In this document: piece after piece, positions 24,114-39,100 of the stretch | How the letters are laid out: the number at the start of each line of letters is the position of its first letter | Numbering within the stretch: the stretch's first letter is position 1 | Notes under the pieces: generated by a model | Told to the model about the DNA's origin: nothing | The model's database searches: none | Seen by the model: the letters and a program-made list of their open reading frames with translations, nothing else | Made by a program: the position numbers and the translations under genes | NCBI GenBank assembly: GCA_022885665.1 | Contig: JAGQDJ010000633.1 | Span: forward strand, 1,302,001 to 1,366,000 | Direction: 5' to 3' | Source: Triops longicaudatus | Taxonomy: Eukaryota > Arthropoda > Branchiopoda > Notostraca > Triopsidae | DNA length: 64,000 bases

Positions 24114-27100
24114 GACCGCGTAGCCTACACTAACTTAATCCACAGTAGCCAAACTGAAAAAGACATAAACCGCGTGCAAATGGCCTGCCCTCTACTGATT
24201 GGCTTTTCAGTACCTATGCTATAAAGTATAGTGAAAGCCAGCTTATCCAGCTTATTCGATATATCCGAAGTTCGTTACACCCAGACGCTATTCTATACAT
24301 CATATCACTCGGGACCTTACAATCTGCCTACTACTGCCGGCAGTTCGTTATAGAAAGGTTCGTTATAACGAAATTCTAATGTAGAAATTAACACATGTGC
24401 ATGTTTTTCATTTAAGCCTATAAATTAGTACAGACATTGATTTAATTAAAAATCAGTAATTTTCTAGACAAAACACTCCGTCGTCTTTATGCACTGTGCA
24501 CTATGTTTCCCGTAAAATGACCAACAAAAGTGGATTCACGTGAGGAGAGTGGAAGCAAAAGTTTTGCCGATGAAAACGAGACCGGATAAGACGCTTCTGC
24601 TCCGTGGTCAATTCCACGCTAAAGGAAGCGACGCATTCCGGGTAGACACAAATGAGCAAGGACAGCTGGTAAACATACATATTAACTACGTCACCCTGAT
24701 TAGGAGAAGCAGCAAGTAGCACGAGTTGTTTTGAAAGATCAATGCTGTATCAGAGCAGCCATAGACGGGTCTTAAAAAATACGCTACACTCACTCAAGTA
24801 TTTCGAGGTCAAATCTCAAAGTCTGTTAGTGCCAGCGAGTCTGTAGTCGTGGATAGATGGACTCCACACTTGTCCATAACCAGGAACATGTCCCTTGGTC
24901 AATTACTAGCATAACGTGCCATGGCTACGATCTCAGCACGCCTCTAGACTGCACTTTCACGGGCTGTTTGTAGCTTCACCCCCGGACAACTTTTCAACTC
25001 GTCTTCATTCCTCTCGCGAAAACCACGGGCTCGAGATAGAAAGTGCCCCATTCAACACTGAATTTCCTTCTCGAGTGAGGGATGCGCGCTGCATGTCAAT
25101 TATGCCAACACCAGCAGTGGAGCCTCACGAATCGCTTACCCGGCCTACCATGCGTGCCGGAATTTATTGATATGCAAGGCAAGTGGGGTACGATATGGGG
25201 GGCAACCAGCATGTGGGGTCTTGTTCATGGTGCTTGTCGGAGAAAAAGACAGGCGACATTCATTTAATTCTCTAGTTTTTCTACTTTGGAATCCGAACAA
25301 ACCTCTCGTGAGCTGTTGAAAGATAACTCAGTATTGCACGCTCCAGCAATAGATATTATGGTAATTATAATTGGCTCAGTTACTAAAGAAAAAAGAAATC
25401 AAAATTATAAAAAAGTAAAAATGCCGAACTTTCCTGCCACACAGGGACGCAAAAAAAAAAAAAAAAAATACGACCCAGCCAGCACGTGGCTTGCATATGA
25501 ATGGTGCTTCAGCGTGAGCGACTTGGGAAAAGGCAAATCACACAGAAAGCTACCTGAGTGAGACCCGAAGAAACCTTTCTAGCATATAAAAAGATAAAGC
25601 AAAACGGACAGCAAAGGGAGCGACGCCAGACTTTGGCGTGCGCATAGCCATTGGCTTCCTGGCGTCTATACATGTGACTTTAACACATGGTACTCAAAAT
25701 ATACTACAGTTCGCACGTTATGTATCTCTCCAGCAGGTTAATAATTCTGGCCGGTATCCAGTAGTCAAATCGCATTTTGAAACTAAACAAAAGCTCTTAT
25801 TTCCCAAATTCGGCGCGGGGAAAGCTCAAGGGCGTGTTGGCTATCGGCAGTCGACTTCTCGATAGCACGGTAGCACTGCTTTTAATTTTATTGAAAAATA
25901 TGCTGACCATGCTTTATGCTCGAAATGAACAGTACACAGAACAAGTTTTCGCCTATCACTCCGAAAGAGCAAATTCCGAGATTTTTTTTAGGAAAAAATA
26001 AACAAAAAAGACCTTAAGAAATCTTACCGTCCTACATGTAAAGTTGCAAGTTTCATAGTTTGGCAAATTCTGCTCTAAATCTCATAGGTTTATGACAGTA
26101 AAATTTCAAATTTCATTACCTAATCCTTTACGGTGATTCGTGTAAAAAAGTTAAGTTGTGAATTTTGAGCAAGCTAGTCAGATTCAGTTTGTCGAATAGA
26201 CACGCCAAATTTGGATCCCAATGACAATAGAATCTCGTTATAATGAACCTTCTGGGAACAGGAAAATTGCTCAGTATATTAGATGTTCGTTTTATCAGAC
26301 GCTTTTCTCGTACGTTAACAACACTAGAATTACTGATCAAAAGCTATTTAGAGGGATATTTTAACGAAAATGTAAATCAAATACAAAATTAGTTTTTCGA
26401 AGCTATCGTCGCCAACAAGTAGACAACCATTCAGGTAATTACAGCAAGACTAACGGTCGCGCTTGAAATCCGTTTTCACTGAGAAATTAATCAAGGACTG
26501 TTAAGTAGGAAGCTTTTCCATGAAAATGTATGACTGACATGCACGTTATTAAATTTTCTCAGTAATAAAAAAATCAACTATACCCACTAGACGTCGTTTT
26601 CAAGCCTTACTCCTGAAAAATTTTGACAACATATCAAGTGTTTTTTCCTAAAATTATTTAAGCATTTTACTACATAAGTCACGTGCAGAAACGTCTGGTA
26701 CAAAGAAGTCATTTTCGTTGAAAATTCTGGAGCAATATACTCTATAGCTGGGAGCCAAGTCGAGCCTTAAAAACACCATTTACTCCTTTGGCCCGTTGAA
26801 CTGTTTGCGTATAAGCAAACAGTCTACTATGGGTGCCAAGTTTGTTTCTTAGGCTACAGACCATAAAACGCAACCAGGCACAAGTACAGTACAAACAAAC
26901 ACAAAAGGTGCAAGGTTACGAGCCACGCTCACGCCGGTTTGCTAAAAAAACTGCAAGGCTTAAACGGAAAAATAGATCTTTGAGAGTGCCAACGCTCGGT
27001 CTGGTTAGCTTACTCGGTGCCAAGTAAAATTCATTTCCGGGAGTAATGAAAAAGTAAAGCCTCGTATCATTTAACAGGCAACAGCGTCACAAGGACCGGT

Positions 27101-30100
27101 GCTGCGTGCGGTTTTGTCGTTGTCTCGCGCTGTGGTTTTCCATTTCGTTAGGTAGCCAGCGCGTTAAATCCCCTGGCAAGTTGCCCTTTTGGTATGTTAC
27201 AAAAGTTGGTCTTGATGTAGGGCGATTATGCGAAGTTAGTATCTGAATATTCGCCTTGCAGCAGGGCATCGAGATTTTGGCACACGTCACGACAAACAAG
27301 ACAAGTTGCTCCGTCGTCTGGCCCGCCTATTCTTTCCCGTCCGCCAAAGGGGACTTCCCACCAATCTACGACCTTTAGGCCAGTATAATTACTGTCTCAC
27401 TTTCCATTTATATATAAGGCCGCACGCTTGTCCCTGGCAGGAAAGAACAGGCGCGAAGTTTTTATATACTGATCAATGTTAAGCCGACGACAAAAGAGCC
27501 AAACCGCAAGGCCAAAGAGTTTGGAGGAATTCCCGCCGAGATACTGCCATCTTACTACTACACGATGGGTGATATTTCATTTTCCTTTCTTCTTCGTCCC
27601 TCCCTTTTTTCTGCTACGGCAGGGAATGCGTTAAACTTCTTGAAGAGCGTCTAACACGCATCCCTTTTAGCTACACACGTGTGTTTAGGGACACACCGAA
27701 GGAAAAACTTATAGCATTACCTTCGCAGAAGAATGCGGGAAAAACAATTCAGTGACTTTACCCGAGATAAATCAATTGCTGCTTTCCCTACATTCCCCTC
27801 CACTCATTCTTGGCAAGAAAACGACACGAGCTGTCCGAGTATCTCGGGTGTGTGGTAGGGGTTTAGCCAGAGCCAGTTTCAGCCTACCTTCTTGCATGCA
27901 AGTGAGCGGTGAAGGATGGGTCACTTTTGACCAAAATGCAGGACATAAAACCATGCGCAATGGAGTACAAAAGGTTATCAGGAGCATCTTGCGAGAAGCC
28001 AAAAACTAGGGAGGGTGTGTATAATAACAGCCTTTCTTCACGGGACATTACGGAGGGAAGTTGGACTTGGGCCAAAGAAGAGCTTGACCAGGTAGTAGTA
28101 ACTAGCGAGTTACCGGTGCGCTCCTAAATGGCTGTTGTTATAGACCTGTTCCTAAAGGCTCAGGTACTACGTTGGGACACAGAGGCTCCGCACTGAACGG
28201 AAATTTGTTGTTAGCTATGCAAGTCTATGGGAGACCAAAGGTTCCGCAATTTTTCCGCAAGGAGCAATTAGGTAAGGTCTTAAAGGGGGAGGGAATGTTC
28301 GAAGATCGAAAGGTTAAAAGCGGAGAAAAAAGCTGAATAGCACAAGACGCGGTAGGTCCAACTTCCTACTGTGTTTATCCAAACCCATTTTTCCCCGCCT
28401 TGACCGACTCACTGACGATACACCCATTTTTTTCTCAACTAAAGGAGTATGAACCTTGAGTTCTTTAAGAAACGCTTACGTTATAGGTTATGGTGGTTTA
28501 AATCGTGGAATCTACCACCTGGAAAGCACATGTAATTCCTATTATCAAGCCTTTAGTTTTTCTTCTCTTAAACACTGGATCTTTTCCCATAGCTATCTCA
28601 AGGCTTAGGATAGCCAGAACATGACTGATTATCGTGGACCAGGGCTCAAGAAAGCTGGGAGAGCCTCAAGAGCCGACATCGTTAAGGGAAGGGTAACACA
28701 ATTGAAGTTCCATGTCCGTTGAGGTTGACCGAGATAGCCAGCTCGCTCCAGCCATGGGATTACGGGTCCTAGTTCTGTTTTAAACAGTAAAGTGGTAATC
28801 TGGTAAACAGATTGTGGGGTTGAAGGACTCAAGTCCCGAAGAATAGTGAAGTGGAACGCCACGAGGGTAGATTGGGTGTGAAGTAGCTTCTCTTCATTCC
28901 AGGGGTCATGATTCATTCATCTCAAGTTTGATAAAAGAAAGGCATTCAACTGAGACAAGAGTGCGCCTGAGAGCAAATTTTTATCGGGAAACCTTCCGCT
29001 AACAAACGACATACAGGTTATGAAAAGCGGGTGGCTTTTTTGTACTCCCGGCACTACCTCCGCAGTCCTGCCCCAGCCGGTGTTAAGACTCGTAGAAAAA
29101 AGGCTCCGAAACATACCTTTACAGCCCTCTGTTGAGAAACCGTAATGGTCTTCCAAACACTGGTCGCAGTTCAAACCTCCAACTCCCGGGCGACACTCGC
29201 ATTGGCCAGTGGATGCACTACAAACTTCGGTGGTAATGGACCCCACCGCGTTGCAATTACACTGACGACAGCCTGCAGCCACATTACCGAAACCATTCTA
29301 ACCAGAGAGAATTTATTAGCAATTACGTAGTTTTATACGCTTAGTAAACTAACCTTGCACCGATCACATGCTCTTCCCGTGTATTTATCCCGGCATTGAC
29401 ATTGTCCAGTTACGGGGTTGCATGAATCGCTGCTAGCTCCGAACTGGTTACACTTACACGCTAAAGAAAGGAAAGAAAATATGTCGTTTTAGATAAAATA
29501 TGTCGTATTAATTAACGACGATAATTAACTCAGTATGTTGGATTGTACTCACGCTGACAGTTGCCTTCGAGAGCGTTACCATAATGACCTTCAAGGCATT
29601 GCTCGCAACGGCTTCCCCTCGTATTTCCTTTGCAACGAAGACATTGACCTGTCAACTGATCGCACCAATCAGGCGCGCTGGTATCTTGATTGTTATTGCA
29701 ATCACATGGCTGGCAGTAGTTTCCTGGTATCAAGGGGTTCCCAAAATAGCCTGCAGCGCACCTAGGAATGACAGCAATAACGTTATGCCCTGAACTTGGT
29801 ATTGTTACGCAATTTCAACCCCCTTTAAAAATTATGCATACCTCTCGCAGTGCTTTCCCTCGTAACCTACGCGGCATTCATTGCAAACAAACTCCTCATT
29901 TGGGCCCACTAATTGACAACTGGGACTGAAGTTATTGCTAGCTTCCAACAATGGGCAACGGCAAGGTTTGCAGGCATCTGGGGTAGCCTTAGTTGCATCA
30001 CCATAGTAACCCGTAGCACAACGCTCGCATTTCGGACCAACGGTATTATGCAGGCATGCCTATGCATGACGTTATCATATTTTACAACTTCTACACCATT

Positions 30101-33100
30101 AGCTAAATGAATTGTTTACCCCACACTGCCCGGTGAGAAGATCGCACGTTTCTGCGTGACCATTACAGTCGCACTTCTGACAAATGAGATTCTTAGATTC
30201 GTCCTTTGCGGGGACGTACCCGAAACTGCATTCTTCACAGGATAACCCACGGTAATTAGGAGGACAAACGCACTCTTCCACACCGTAGACACGGTTTGTC
30301 GCTGAAGCGTCATCAGTGCCGAAATTTAACTCAGCGTCATATAGTCTAAAAAGGAATGGATTAATGTAGCTTTTTTCCCCGGTTAAAAGAAAAGGTGTTT
30401 AAGATTTTTATGGAAACAAAACGAACGAAAACGTACGTTCCTTCCACTTGATCCGTATGGTACTTGGCACGAACCATAAAACGTTGAATGTTAGCCAAAA
30501 CGCTTAACATATCTGCTCTCGTGACGGCACCGCCTTTGTACTCCCCTCGTCTTTTCCGCGTTATGTCTTTAATAGAATCCGGAATATAATACCAGCCGGT
30601 TTCATTCAAAGTGATTTTGATAGTGGTGTCTTTGTCGCGATAAATTCTGTCACCGAAGCCAATTTTCATGCCATTCCCCTTTGTGTAAGAAAAAGGGAAT
30701 GAAAACGTAGCGTTAGCTGCCACTTGTCACATAAAGACCATGCAATATACCTCTAGAACAATGTCAGGCCCTCGCGTAGGTCTGCCTCCCGTGTCACCAC
30801 GTACCGGGACCCAAGATACATGAAACTTGAACGTTTGGCCGTAACTTGTTAATTTTTTGCCCGCAAAATCCTTCTGAGCTAGCCAATAATAGCTTTCGAA
30901 CTCAGACATTTCGAAATTATCTGCTATGAGCCGGCCTTCTTCCAAAATCGGCTGAACCACTCGAGACCCTTGGAGGTTAGTTATCAGCCAATTCGCTACG
31001 CCGCTAATCTACCCCAAACAGCCACGAGTAGTAAAGTTGGTCAGGGAAACATGTACTCAGTTTTACTTTCGTCAGTCCCAGCTTTGCGGAAATGCATCGC
31101 TCGGTGCGATTAAAACAAAAACATCTGGAACAGCCCTCGGGGTTTTCTTCACTTAATTCGAAGTAGCCTGGCTTGCAACGGTCGCAGCGGGGTCCTTCTA
31201 CGTTGGCCTGCCCACATGTTTAAGAGTCATTAGTGTCGAGGCGCTAATGTCATTTAACCATAGTGTTCGTACTTTGCACCGACATTCTCCGACGCATTCG
31301 GCATCTATGGATCCCGCTAAGTGACAAGGACAAGGTTCGCAAAGCGGGAAATTGCGAAATCCCCGAGCACAACGGTCGCAGCGTGGTCCAGCGAAACCTT
31401 CGCGACAGATACAAGATCCAGGCGCCTGAAACCAAACACATGTTTACTCGCTGTCCAAGAAAAGAGTTAGTAGTATACGAAATTTACCAAGCCTTCGTGG
31501 CTACGGGAACTGTCTTTAACGCAGGCCCCTACTGACCCTTCTTCGCTGCAATCACACTTAAGGCACGGTCGTTTAGCGTCAGGTGAAACGTTCGTCGGTC
31601 GATAGTAACCATCCAAACACTGCTCGCAGTTTATGCCAGTTGTAAAATCCTGTGAATGACAGTCAAGTACCACTGTTCTATTAGTGTACTGGGCAGAAAT
31701 GCGAAGTTACATGTGATTTATATGCAATACCGTGCAATTGAGGCACACACCGCCCCCCTGGTAACGTCCTTCAGCGTTCAAACTTCGCCTTTCCCGATCC
31801 ACCTGCGGGTCGTAAATACAAGCACTCGCATGGCCGTGACACTGGCACTTTTCGCAAACACCTCCGTCTGCGTTCGTACCCGCTCTCCATGGTCGTTGAT
31901 TATATAGCGGGCAGCATTCCTCGCATGAATTGCCACAAGTATTGTGCTCGCAGACGCATTTCGGACGCTATAACAGCCACGGACTCAATGAATTAGTGGA
32001 CGACCTACCACACGGTTAAATGTATAAACGCGAAGTCGTTAGTTACCCCTGTTAGCGGTTCCGTAGGACAGTTGGAAGCGTGACCGAAACACAGGCATTG
32101 GCCACCAATGGATATGTCTTTGACGGAGTAGAACAGGCGACGAAAAATGGACCGATCTAACTCTTGACCATCGCCTGTGGAGCCGGAGGCAGCAGAGGAA
32201 CCTGGATGACTTGCACCGCTTGAAAGACTCATCAAGTCTGCGTTGAGCGTCCGGATTTTCTGTAGGCGTATGCGTACATAACGAGCACGTGTAAAATTAC
32301 GCAACTCCTCAGAGGGCAAGGAAGCCCCGGGTCTGCCATTCACTAGCGAGGTATGAATCTAAACCATAAACTTGTTAGTTTATTTGAGTCTATCCAGCCG
32401 TTACGGAACGGTCCAAGGGCTGAAAAGAAAAATTTCCATATGCCAATTTCGCCCACGCGGTTAATAAAAGACGCCAAGTTTAATCCTATCTTGGTGTATA
32501 CAAGGTCTGGAATGGTTATAGTACTGCCCATCCTGAACATTTGCTTAAATTATTTATAAGGTTACACCCACCTCTTATATTACACACACTCATAAAAACA
32601 TTTCCGAGGAACTAATAAGTAAGCTTCCTGTCAGATCTGTACATCCAGTGGAATTCTTTTTATAAGGACTAGTCTAATCACTTATTTTTGACAGGTTTCG
32701 CTACAAAATCTACCTTTCATTGCTTATTTAGATAACGCATGCAGTTAGACATCATAATGCGTAATAGATTAAGACAATGCGAATTCATTAAGACAACGTA
32801 ATCATTAAGAATTTTTGTAACAATATTGCAAATCAACGCGCTAAAGTTTCTGATTCGATTATTGGTTGTATTAATCTAGCGTAATGACCAATATCGTAAG
32901 GCTATTTCTGTGCATCTTCATCTTAACTGACTGTTTATCATCCGCGGAAAACTCGTTTCTGAAGACCAGATAAGAGGGCTTCTACTATACTTTATTGAAA
33001 AACTCCCCAGGATATTTCCATTCCAACCACAAAAGACAGACATTTTGGTACTTTTGTTAGTGTCAGTTTAAATTACGGAGTAACTAAAGGTTTAATTTAT

Positions 33101-36100
33101 ATAAAAGTTGTTCATCAAAATATTTTTACCTCGCCATCTTCCAAAGGTTCGAGCCTTGAGTAGTATGATGTGCATATAACTTCGCTGTCACTTCGGTACG
33201 TTGGCTTTCCCTCTCGAGGTTCGAGTCCATACCTAAAAAGTAATTTATGTTTAGAAAATGTGATTTGGTAGCAAATCATCCAAAGTTTAAAGAAAGAAAC
33301 GAAACATTGCAAACTTCTAACCCGGAGGCTTTGTTTCATAACTTAGAATTACGATACGAGAGAGCGTTGGAATAGCCATTCCGGTGTTCTTGTTTAGGTA
33401 ACGTTCTTTAATGAAAAAAAGTGAAAACTTTGTTGTGCGTTGCAGTCACGGAAACTCTATTGTGAGTCATATACAGATTCAAATCGCATTCTTGTGCAAA
33501 TATTGGCGTACTTGGTTAGACATTCGGCGTCACTTATAGCGTAGTACTGCCAAGGCGTGAAGCTTACACCGTCTACCGATCGCTCCAAGATCCAGTTGCC
33601 GGGACGCGGTGAGTTGGCTGCTTTAATGATCACGTAAGCTACTTGAAACACCTAAAAAAATATGAACAGTAAGTTTTTTTCCTTTTTTTATTTTGCTTCT
33701 GTAACCAAGTGATTGGCTTAAACTAGAAGGTTTACACACTGCTATAGATGGTAGAAGTATATAATTCGTGACAGATGGTAGAAATATATAATTTAAAGGA
33801 AAAAAGAGGCTCTACTTACTATATTTAATCTATATTTAAGGCTAGTCATATTTAATCTTCTAGTAGGCTTCAAGACCCTCGGCTCGTCTTTCCATTTTGT
33901 TAACACCCAGAGCCTTTACACAGAAGCTGTTTAATAACATGATTCTCTTTCATCTTCGAGTCAAGTTCTAGCTTCTCGCTTTCGCTTTTCTACACGTTAA
34001 TACAAGATGCAATAAAAGGTGAGAACCGCTAATTGGGTCGTTTCTGCCCTCCTTTCCTGAAAGGGGCTCTTAAATTCCTGTTCGTGGCTTGATGGGAAAA
34101 AATACAGTATTACGCCAATTCCGAAATTCAAAGACGGGACAGGACGGATCTAATTATCGCTAGGTCCATGCATCGGCACGTCAACCGAATAGCACAAAGC
34201 TTATCACATCCACCTTAGCAATTCTGATTATTGCCCCGCGTGTAACCTATACTTTTATAGATTCGTTACAGGCCAGTTCCTTTTTTCAGTGTTCACACAA
34301 CTGTGTAAATTTAGAGGCGTTGCATGGAAAAAGGTATTTTATGGAAAACGAAAGCAGTAGTTCTACTGTTTGACCATCGTCTACCCGCCCTCTGCAATAA
34401 GCGACTTATCGAGGAGAGGCCTCAAAAATGGGCGAAAGAAAGATGTGTCGAACACATAGGCGGTTGCACCTAGGTCCTTATTTACATACTAAGCAGGGGA
34501 AAAAGGATGAGTCTCGGCTTTTGGCTTGGCATCTGTATGAACGGCGGTTTCTCGTTTGTCTGCTAAGATATTGACACCTGTGTGAACGCAATGGGTCCTT
34601 TCGCCTTTTTTCTCCAGCTTTATGCGAACACGTATGGCCTTACCTTGCGTGTTTCAGGTGTCGAACATGACTTGTCCAAGTCACGCTTCCAGACAAAACG
34701 GACGTCACGTTCTTAAAAGCTTACGGACAGATACCCGAGAACCTGCTCATCGCTCTTCTCTCGGCGTTGACCAAATGTACCTTTAACAGCGCCCAAGTTT
34801 TGACCATTTATGGCACGTATAGTGTGGCACAGAACTTAGCGTCTTATAGTTCGGGGTTAAGCACTGCCATCTTGCAAGACACTCTTTTTTCTCTTTTTTA
34901 CACCCGCCTGTTTTATCGGATACACAAGAGCAATATTCCCAAGCCCATTCGTCTGTGCGGGGCTTTCAAGCTGCAATGAGTCAGACGTGACACAGCAAAG
35001 GCAGGAAGATTTGTTCGACGAAGCAGAAAAATATATATATAAACTTTAGGAAAGGAGCTTGGCAATAAAAAGCTGAGTAACCCGGTAGTCGCCTTGGCTT
35101 TCCTATGGAGGCACAACAAACTTACAAGCGCGACCTTGTAAACTTTAGTTAAAAATAACAAGTAAAACTATACTGCTCCATTCATTTATCAAAAGAGATT
35201 ACCAAGGTAAGTTGGAAAGCGAAAACTATTTTATTTTTTTTTTTTTAAAAAGGGCTTTGCTAAAAAAAATCCACGAAAGAATACTTTTGGAATTTTCTCT
35301 TTCGCTTTCCGAAAAGCTAATACGTCGCACGGTTTTCCAAACTTATACCTCGAAACTGTGTAAAAATAAAAGTTTAAAAGTAAGGCAAGTTACGAAAATA
35401 CTGTATACAATATGATAGAAGTATACACGAAAATCACAGAGCTTTCGTACCACAGAGCTTTGTTAATCACAGAGCTATTTTTTACGACTGTTAGTGGGTA
35501 CTTTGATGGCATATCGAGACTTGTGCTGCAAGAGTAAAGAAAAATCTTCCCAGAACCAATATGATGGATGTCTTTCGAAGACTCTAATTCAAACTTAAAT
35601 AATATTTTTAGGAAACCTTTCTGAAAATTCACATTAATCCAGGTTTTAAATTAATGTAAACTTAGCTTTTCTAATCTACAGAGAAATTCCATAGATTTAT
35701 ACACAAAACAGTGAATATTTCCGATACAGGAAAAACTCGATGTAACGGATACCAATTGTAACAGACATCAGACTGTTGAGTACAAAGTACCATGTATTTC
35801 CGAAACTAAAGGCATTTCAACCAATATTGGCTATTACGGACAATTGGCTATAAAGGACAAATTCATCGTCCCATTGGATGTCCGTTATAAAGAGATTTTA
35901 TTGAATTATTTTGTCTCAGAAAGGGGATATTCGTAAGCATTCTGTAGCCTATCTATAAGAAACGCGATTTTAATACTATACGTAATTAACAAAAACGAGA
36001 CAGAGCGGCTAAAACATGGTAATGTGCGAAATTCACTGAGCGCTTTGTAAATTCGATTTTTTTTTGGAATTATTCAAATATAGATGGTCAAGCTTTTTTA

Positions 36101-39100
36101 TTTAACAGCAGTAACGAGCTCACATCACTCACATCGTTTTCAAGTTTTTATGAAACGCAGTAGAAAAAAAATCGTCAAAAATACAACGAAAATTGCGTTT
36201 TCCACGCAATCTTTCTGTATTTCCCTTGTCCTACGCTTTGCGTATTACACGTCTTCAAACGAAGACCAGGTGCGCAACTTCCTCTAAAAAGTTGCTTAAG
36301 TGAGCTTTCTTTTCTTAACTAGTTCTACGGTACAAAATCATTAGGCAAATAATGAAAGGAAAACGCCAGAGCCAGGAAAGGTCGTCGGGCATAGTTTATA
36401 AGGTAAACTACTAACCGTAACCCGCCCAGATACTCCTTAGTGTCTTCTCTAACTACGCCCTAAGAACACATATCGCAGCTCCACCCAAACTTGTCGAAAC
36501 TGATAAATGTAGCCTTTACAACTGGACACAAAAGTTGTACTTTTGATGCCCGTCATATACAAAGCTAGCGCAACTTGAGAGCTATACGACAAAACCGGTC
36601 ATGCGAGAGATTCCAAGGACCAAGCCGTCCTAAAGAACTTTCCAATTAGTCGCATCTTTGTAGGCAACAACACCCCGTAACGCAATAAACAAATTACGAC
36701 AAGAATCCTTCGACACCGAGGTTGTAAAGAATGCACATTTGTCCTTTAATACCTTCCTTACTATATTAAAGACACCCAAACCTGAGGCTCCCAAATTTTT
36801 TTAAACCGGGTTCCTTTTTCAGCTTCTGATGAGACACGCAGACGCTCCACCCTTATTGTTCGGATCCCAAAAGAGCAGCACATCTTATACCAATTAGCAC
36901 CCTACGAGTACACTATATCTCCAATATGTGTTTCACGGCCTCGTTGAACCTTATCCACAGAGTTAAGGGTTCCATGGACCCCCCGTTTGGGATATCCTGT
37001 CCTAAAAGATTATCTGAAGCTGTAAAAAAAAGTTATTTACGTTTGGTACAAAGGCTTCTTGTAGGTATTTTTAGGGAAACACGCCTTGCGGGACACTTAC
37101 GACAGTCGTTGTGATCACAGTGACGCCCCTGATGTGTCAGGAGGACTGAAAACTAACGAAAACGAAGCTTTAATGAAGGCACCGAGGGGAAGTCCTTAGT
37201 CTTTAGCTGGGTGCAATAAGCGTGGTTCTTAAAACCAGCGGGAAGTTTTGGAAGAAGCACTCTTTAACGCAAGGCAACCACGATGCTAAGGGGTTCCATG
37301 GGGTCGTAAACGTGCCAACACTAAGGGCGAATTATTGCTGTGCGTTATTACTGCGAATACCTCGCTTTAGGAGAACTTCGTGACTGTTGAGCCTTTTACA
37401 TGAAATCCTTTAGATTTTTATTTTTGTGATTTATTTTTGTTAAGTCTTAACCACAGTTCCACCTCGGCGAATTTGAACGGGAGCCATGAGCCAGTATTTA
37501 AAGCTGCGTGCCGTCAAAAAGTTAATTGCGAAAAGAACGTGGGTCTGAGGCACATGCATGTATCGAGTTGGGCGCATGAAAATCCTGCCACGTTCGGAAT
37601 CCAGGCACCCCCGCTGTAACCTCTTTACCACCCTAGGCTTTCCAAGTATCATCGTGTCCTTCTCAATAGATCCGGCTTTGACCTTTTACACTCCAGCATC
37701 CTTCTACACTGAAAACCTCAAAAGACGTGACCATTTTTTTACACGCGTTTTTCGAATCAGCCATTTCACTTTGATAGCCTGGATGGTGTTGGGTAAGACA
37801 GCATTTTGTAGTATTCGCTCCTACGTAAAAATCATTAGACCTGGTCGGATTCGGTGAGATTCTACCTTCCAACGGTGAGTTTCGTGTTTATCACAAGCAT
37901 CGAACGACTGTCCATGCCAACACGCCCACGCAGCATTTTTTTTTTTAGTTTCAGCATGAGTCCTTAGTGCTACACACATTTATCAGCGGTGTCTTTTTTA
38001 AATGTAGAATCCTAGCACAGGTGTTGAGCAGTCTCTTGGAAGAAAAAAGGAATAAAGAGCGAGTGGGATACTTAGCGAGGATGAAAGATTTATACAGCAG
38101 GGGCTGTTGTAAGTTTTTGTGCATGGTAATAGAAAAAAAGGGTAATTATCGACCAAATTTACTGACACCCAAGCCAAAAACTTGTGGCGATTAGATGAGT
38201 AGGGGAGAGTCGGGTGCTTTGACACGGGTGTGCTATGACACAACGCTATTATAAAATCATCTATTGGGAATTTCCGTAAAAGACTTAAACTGTTTAAAGA
38301 CATTTATAGTACCAATGTTTTAACGTAGTTTCAAAACAGAAANTATTGGGAATTTCCGTAAAAGACTTAAACTGTTTAAAGACATTTATAGTACCAATGT
38401 TTTAACGTAGTTTCAAAACAGAAAAGTTGCGTGGACGCAAGGTAAGAATTAAAAGTTGTTTTTATTTTCACACCCGCTGTAAATGTTTCGGGTGCTCAAC
38501 TGAACTCTGTCAAACCAGGTGTATGCTACGTAAAATAACTAATACTTGTCAGGTGATACGTGTTAGTCTTATGTACCTGAAACCTTGGAATTTTTTTTTT
38601 TGAATTCAGCGGCGTCTTGGAGAAAACTGCTGTTTACTTCAAGATGGTGGTGTCGGCTATTATGACACACGTCTAGTCGGCATGTTTGACACGTGTCATA
38701 GCACCCGACCTCAAGCGTATACAGCTAAAAATTAATGGGAAATCAATGTTATGTATGATATAACTAGAAAAACGTATTTTTCAGTTCTCAATTATATGTA
38801 GCGTCAATTTGGTTAAATAACAGAGCCTGAGGAAGAGCCAAATGCATTCAATACGCGAGGTGTAGCAAGGACAACAGGTGCCTACTGTTAATGGACAACC
38901 ACGAGAATCATATTTCTCTGGACATACTAAAGCATGCCGAAGAGTCTGGGCTCGTGGTTATCACTTTTTCCCCCCACTGTAGTCACAGACTACAACCACT
39001 GGACCTTTCAGTCTACGGCCCACTGAAGAGATTCTACAACGATGCCATGAATTCGTGGATGATGAACAATCCCGGAAAGCCTGTTACAATTTATAATATT

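Larger units (their letters stand above)
22082..29116. other. 7.0-kb laminin intron between LEb exons
   Basis: Apart from the candidate alternative first exon (22957-23200), a truncated retroposon (24068-24136) and Tigger-like inverted-repeat remnants near 24342-24383 and 26226-26260, I recognise nothing here. Small open frames (for example 24916-25170, 27752-28009 and 28629-28916) have no domain and no splice support. Confidence 0.55.

Noticed and set aside
30679..30750. Apparent in-frame TGA inside the laminin L4a domain (suggesting a pseudogene or readthrough).
   Set aside because: A 72-nt intron with GTATAT donor and a pyrimidine-rich CTTTTTCTTACACAAAG acceptor removes it and joins GPDIVLE to GNGMKIG, the family consensus.
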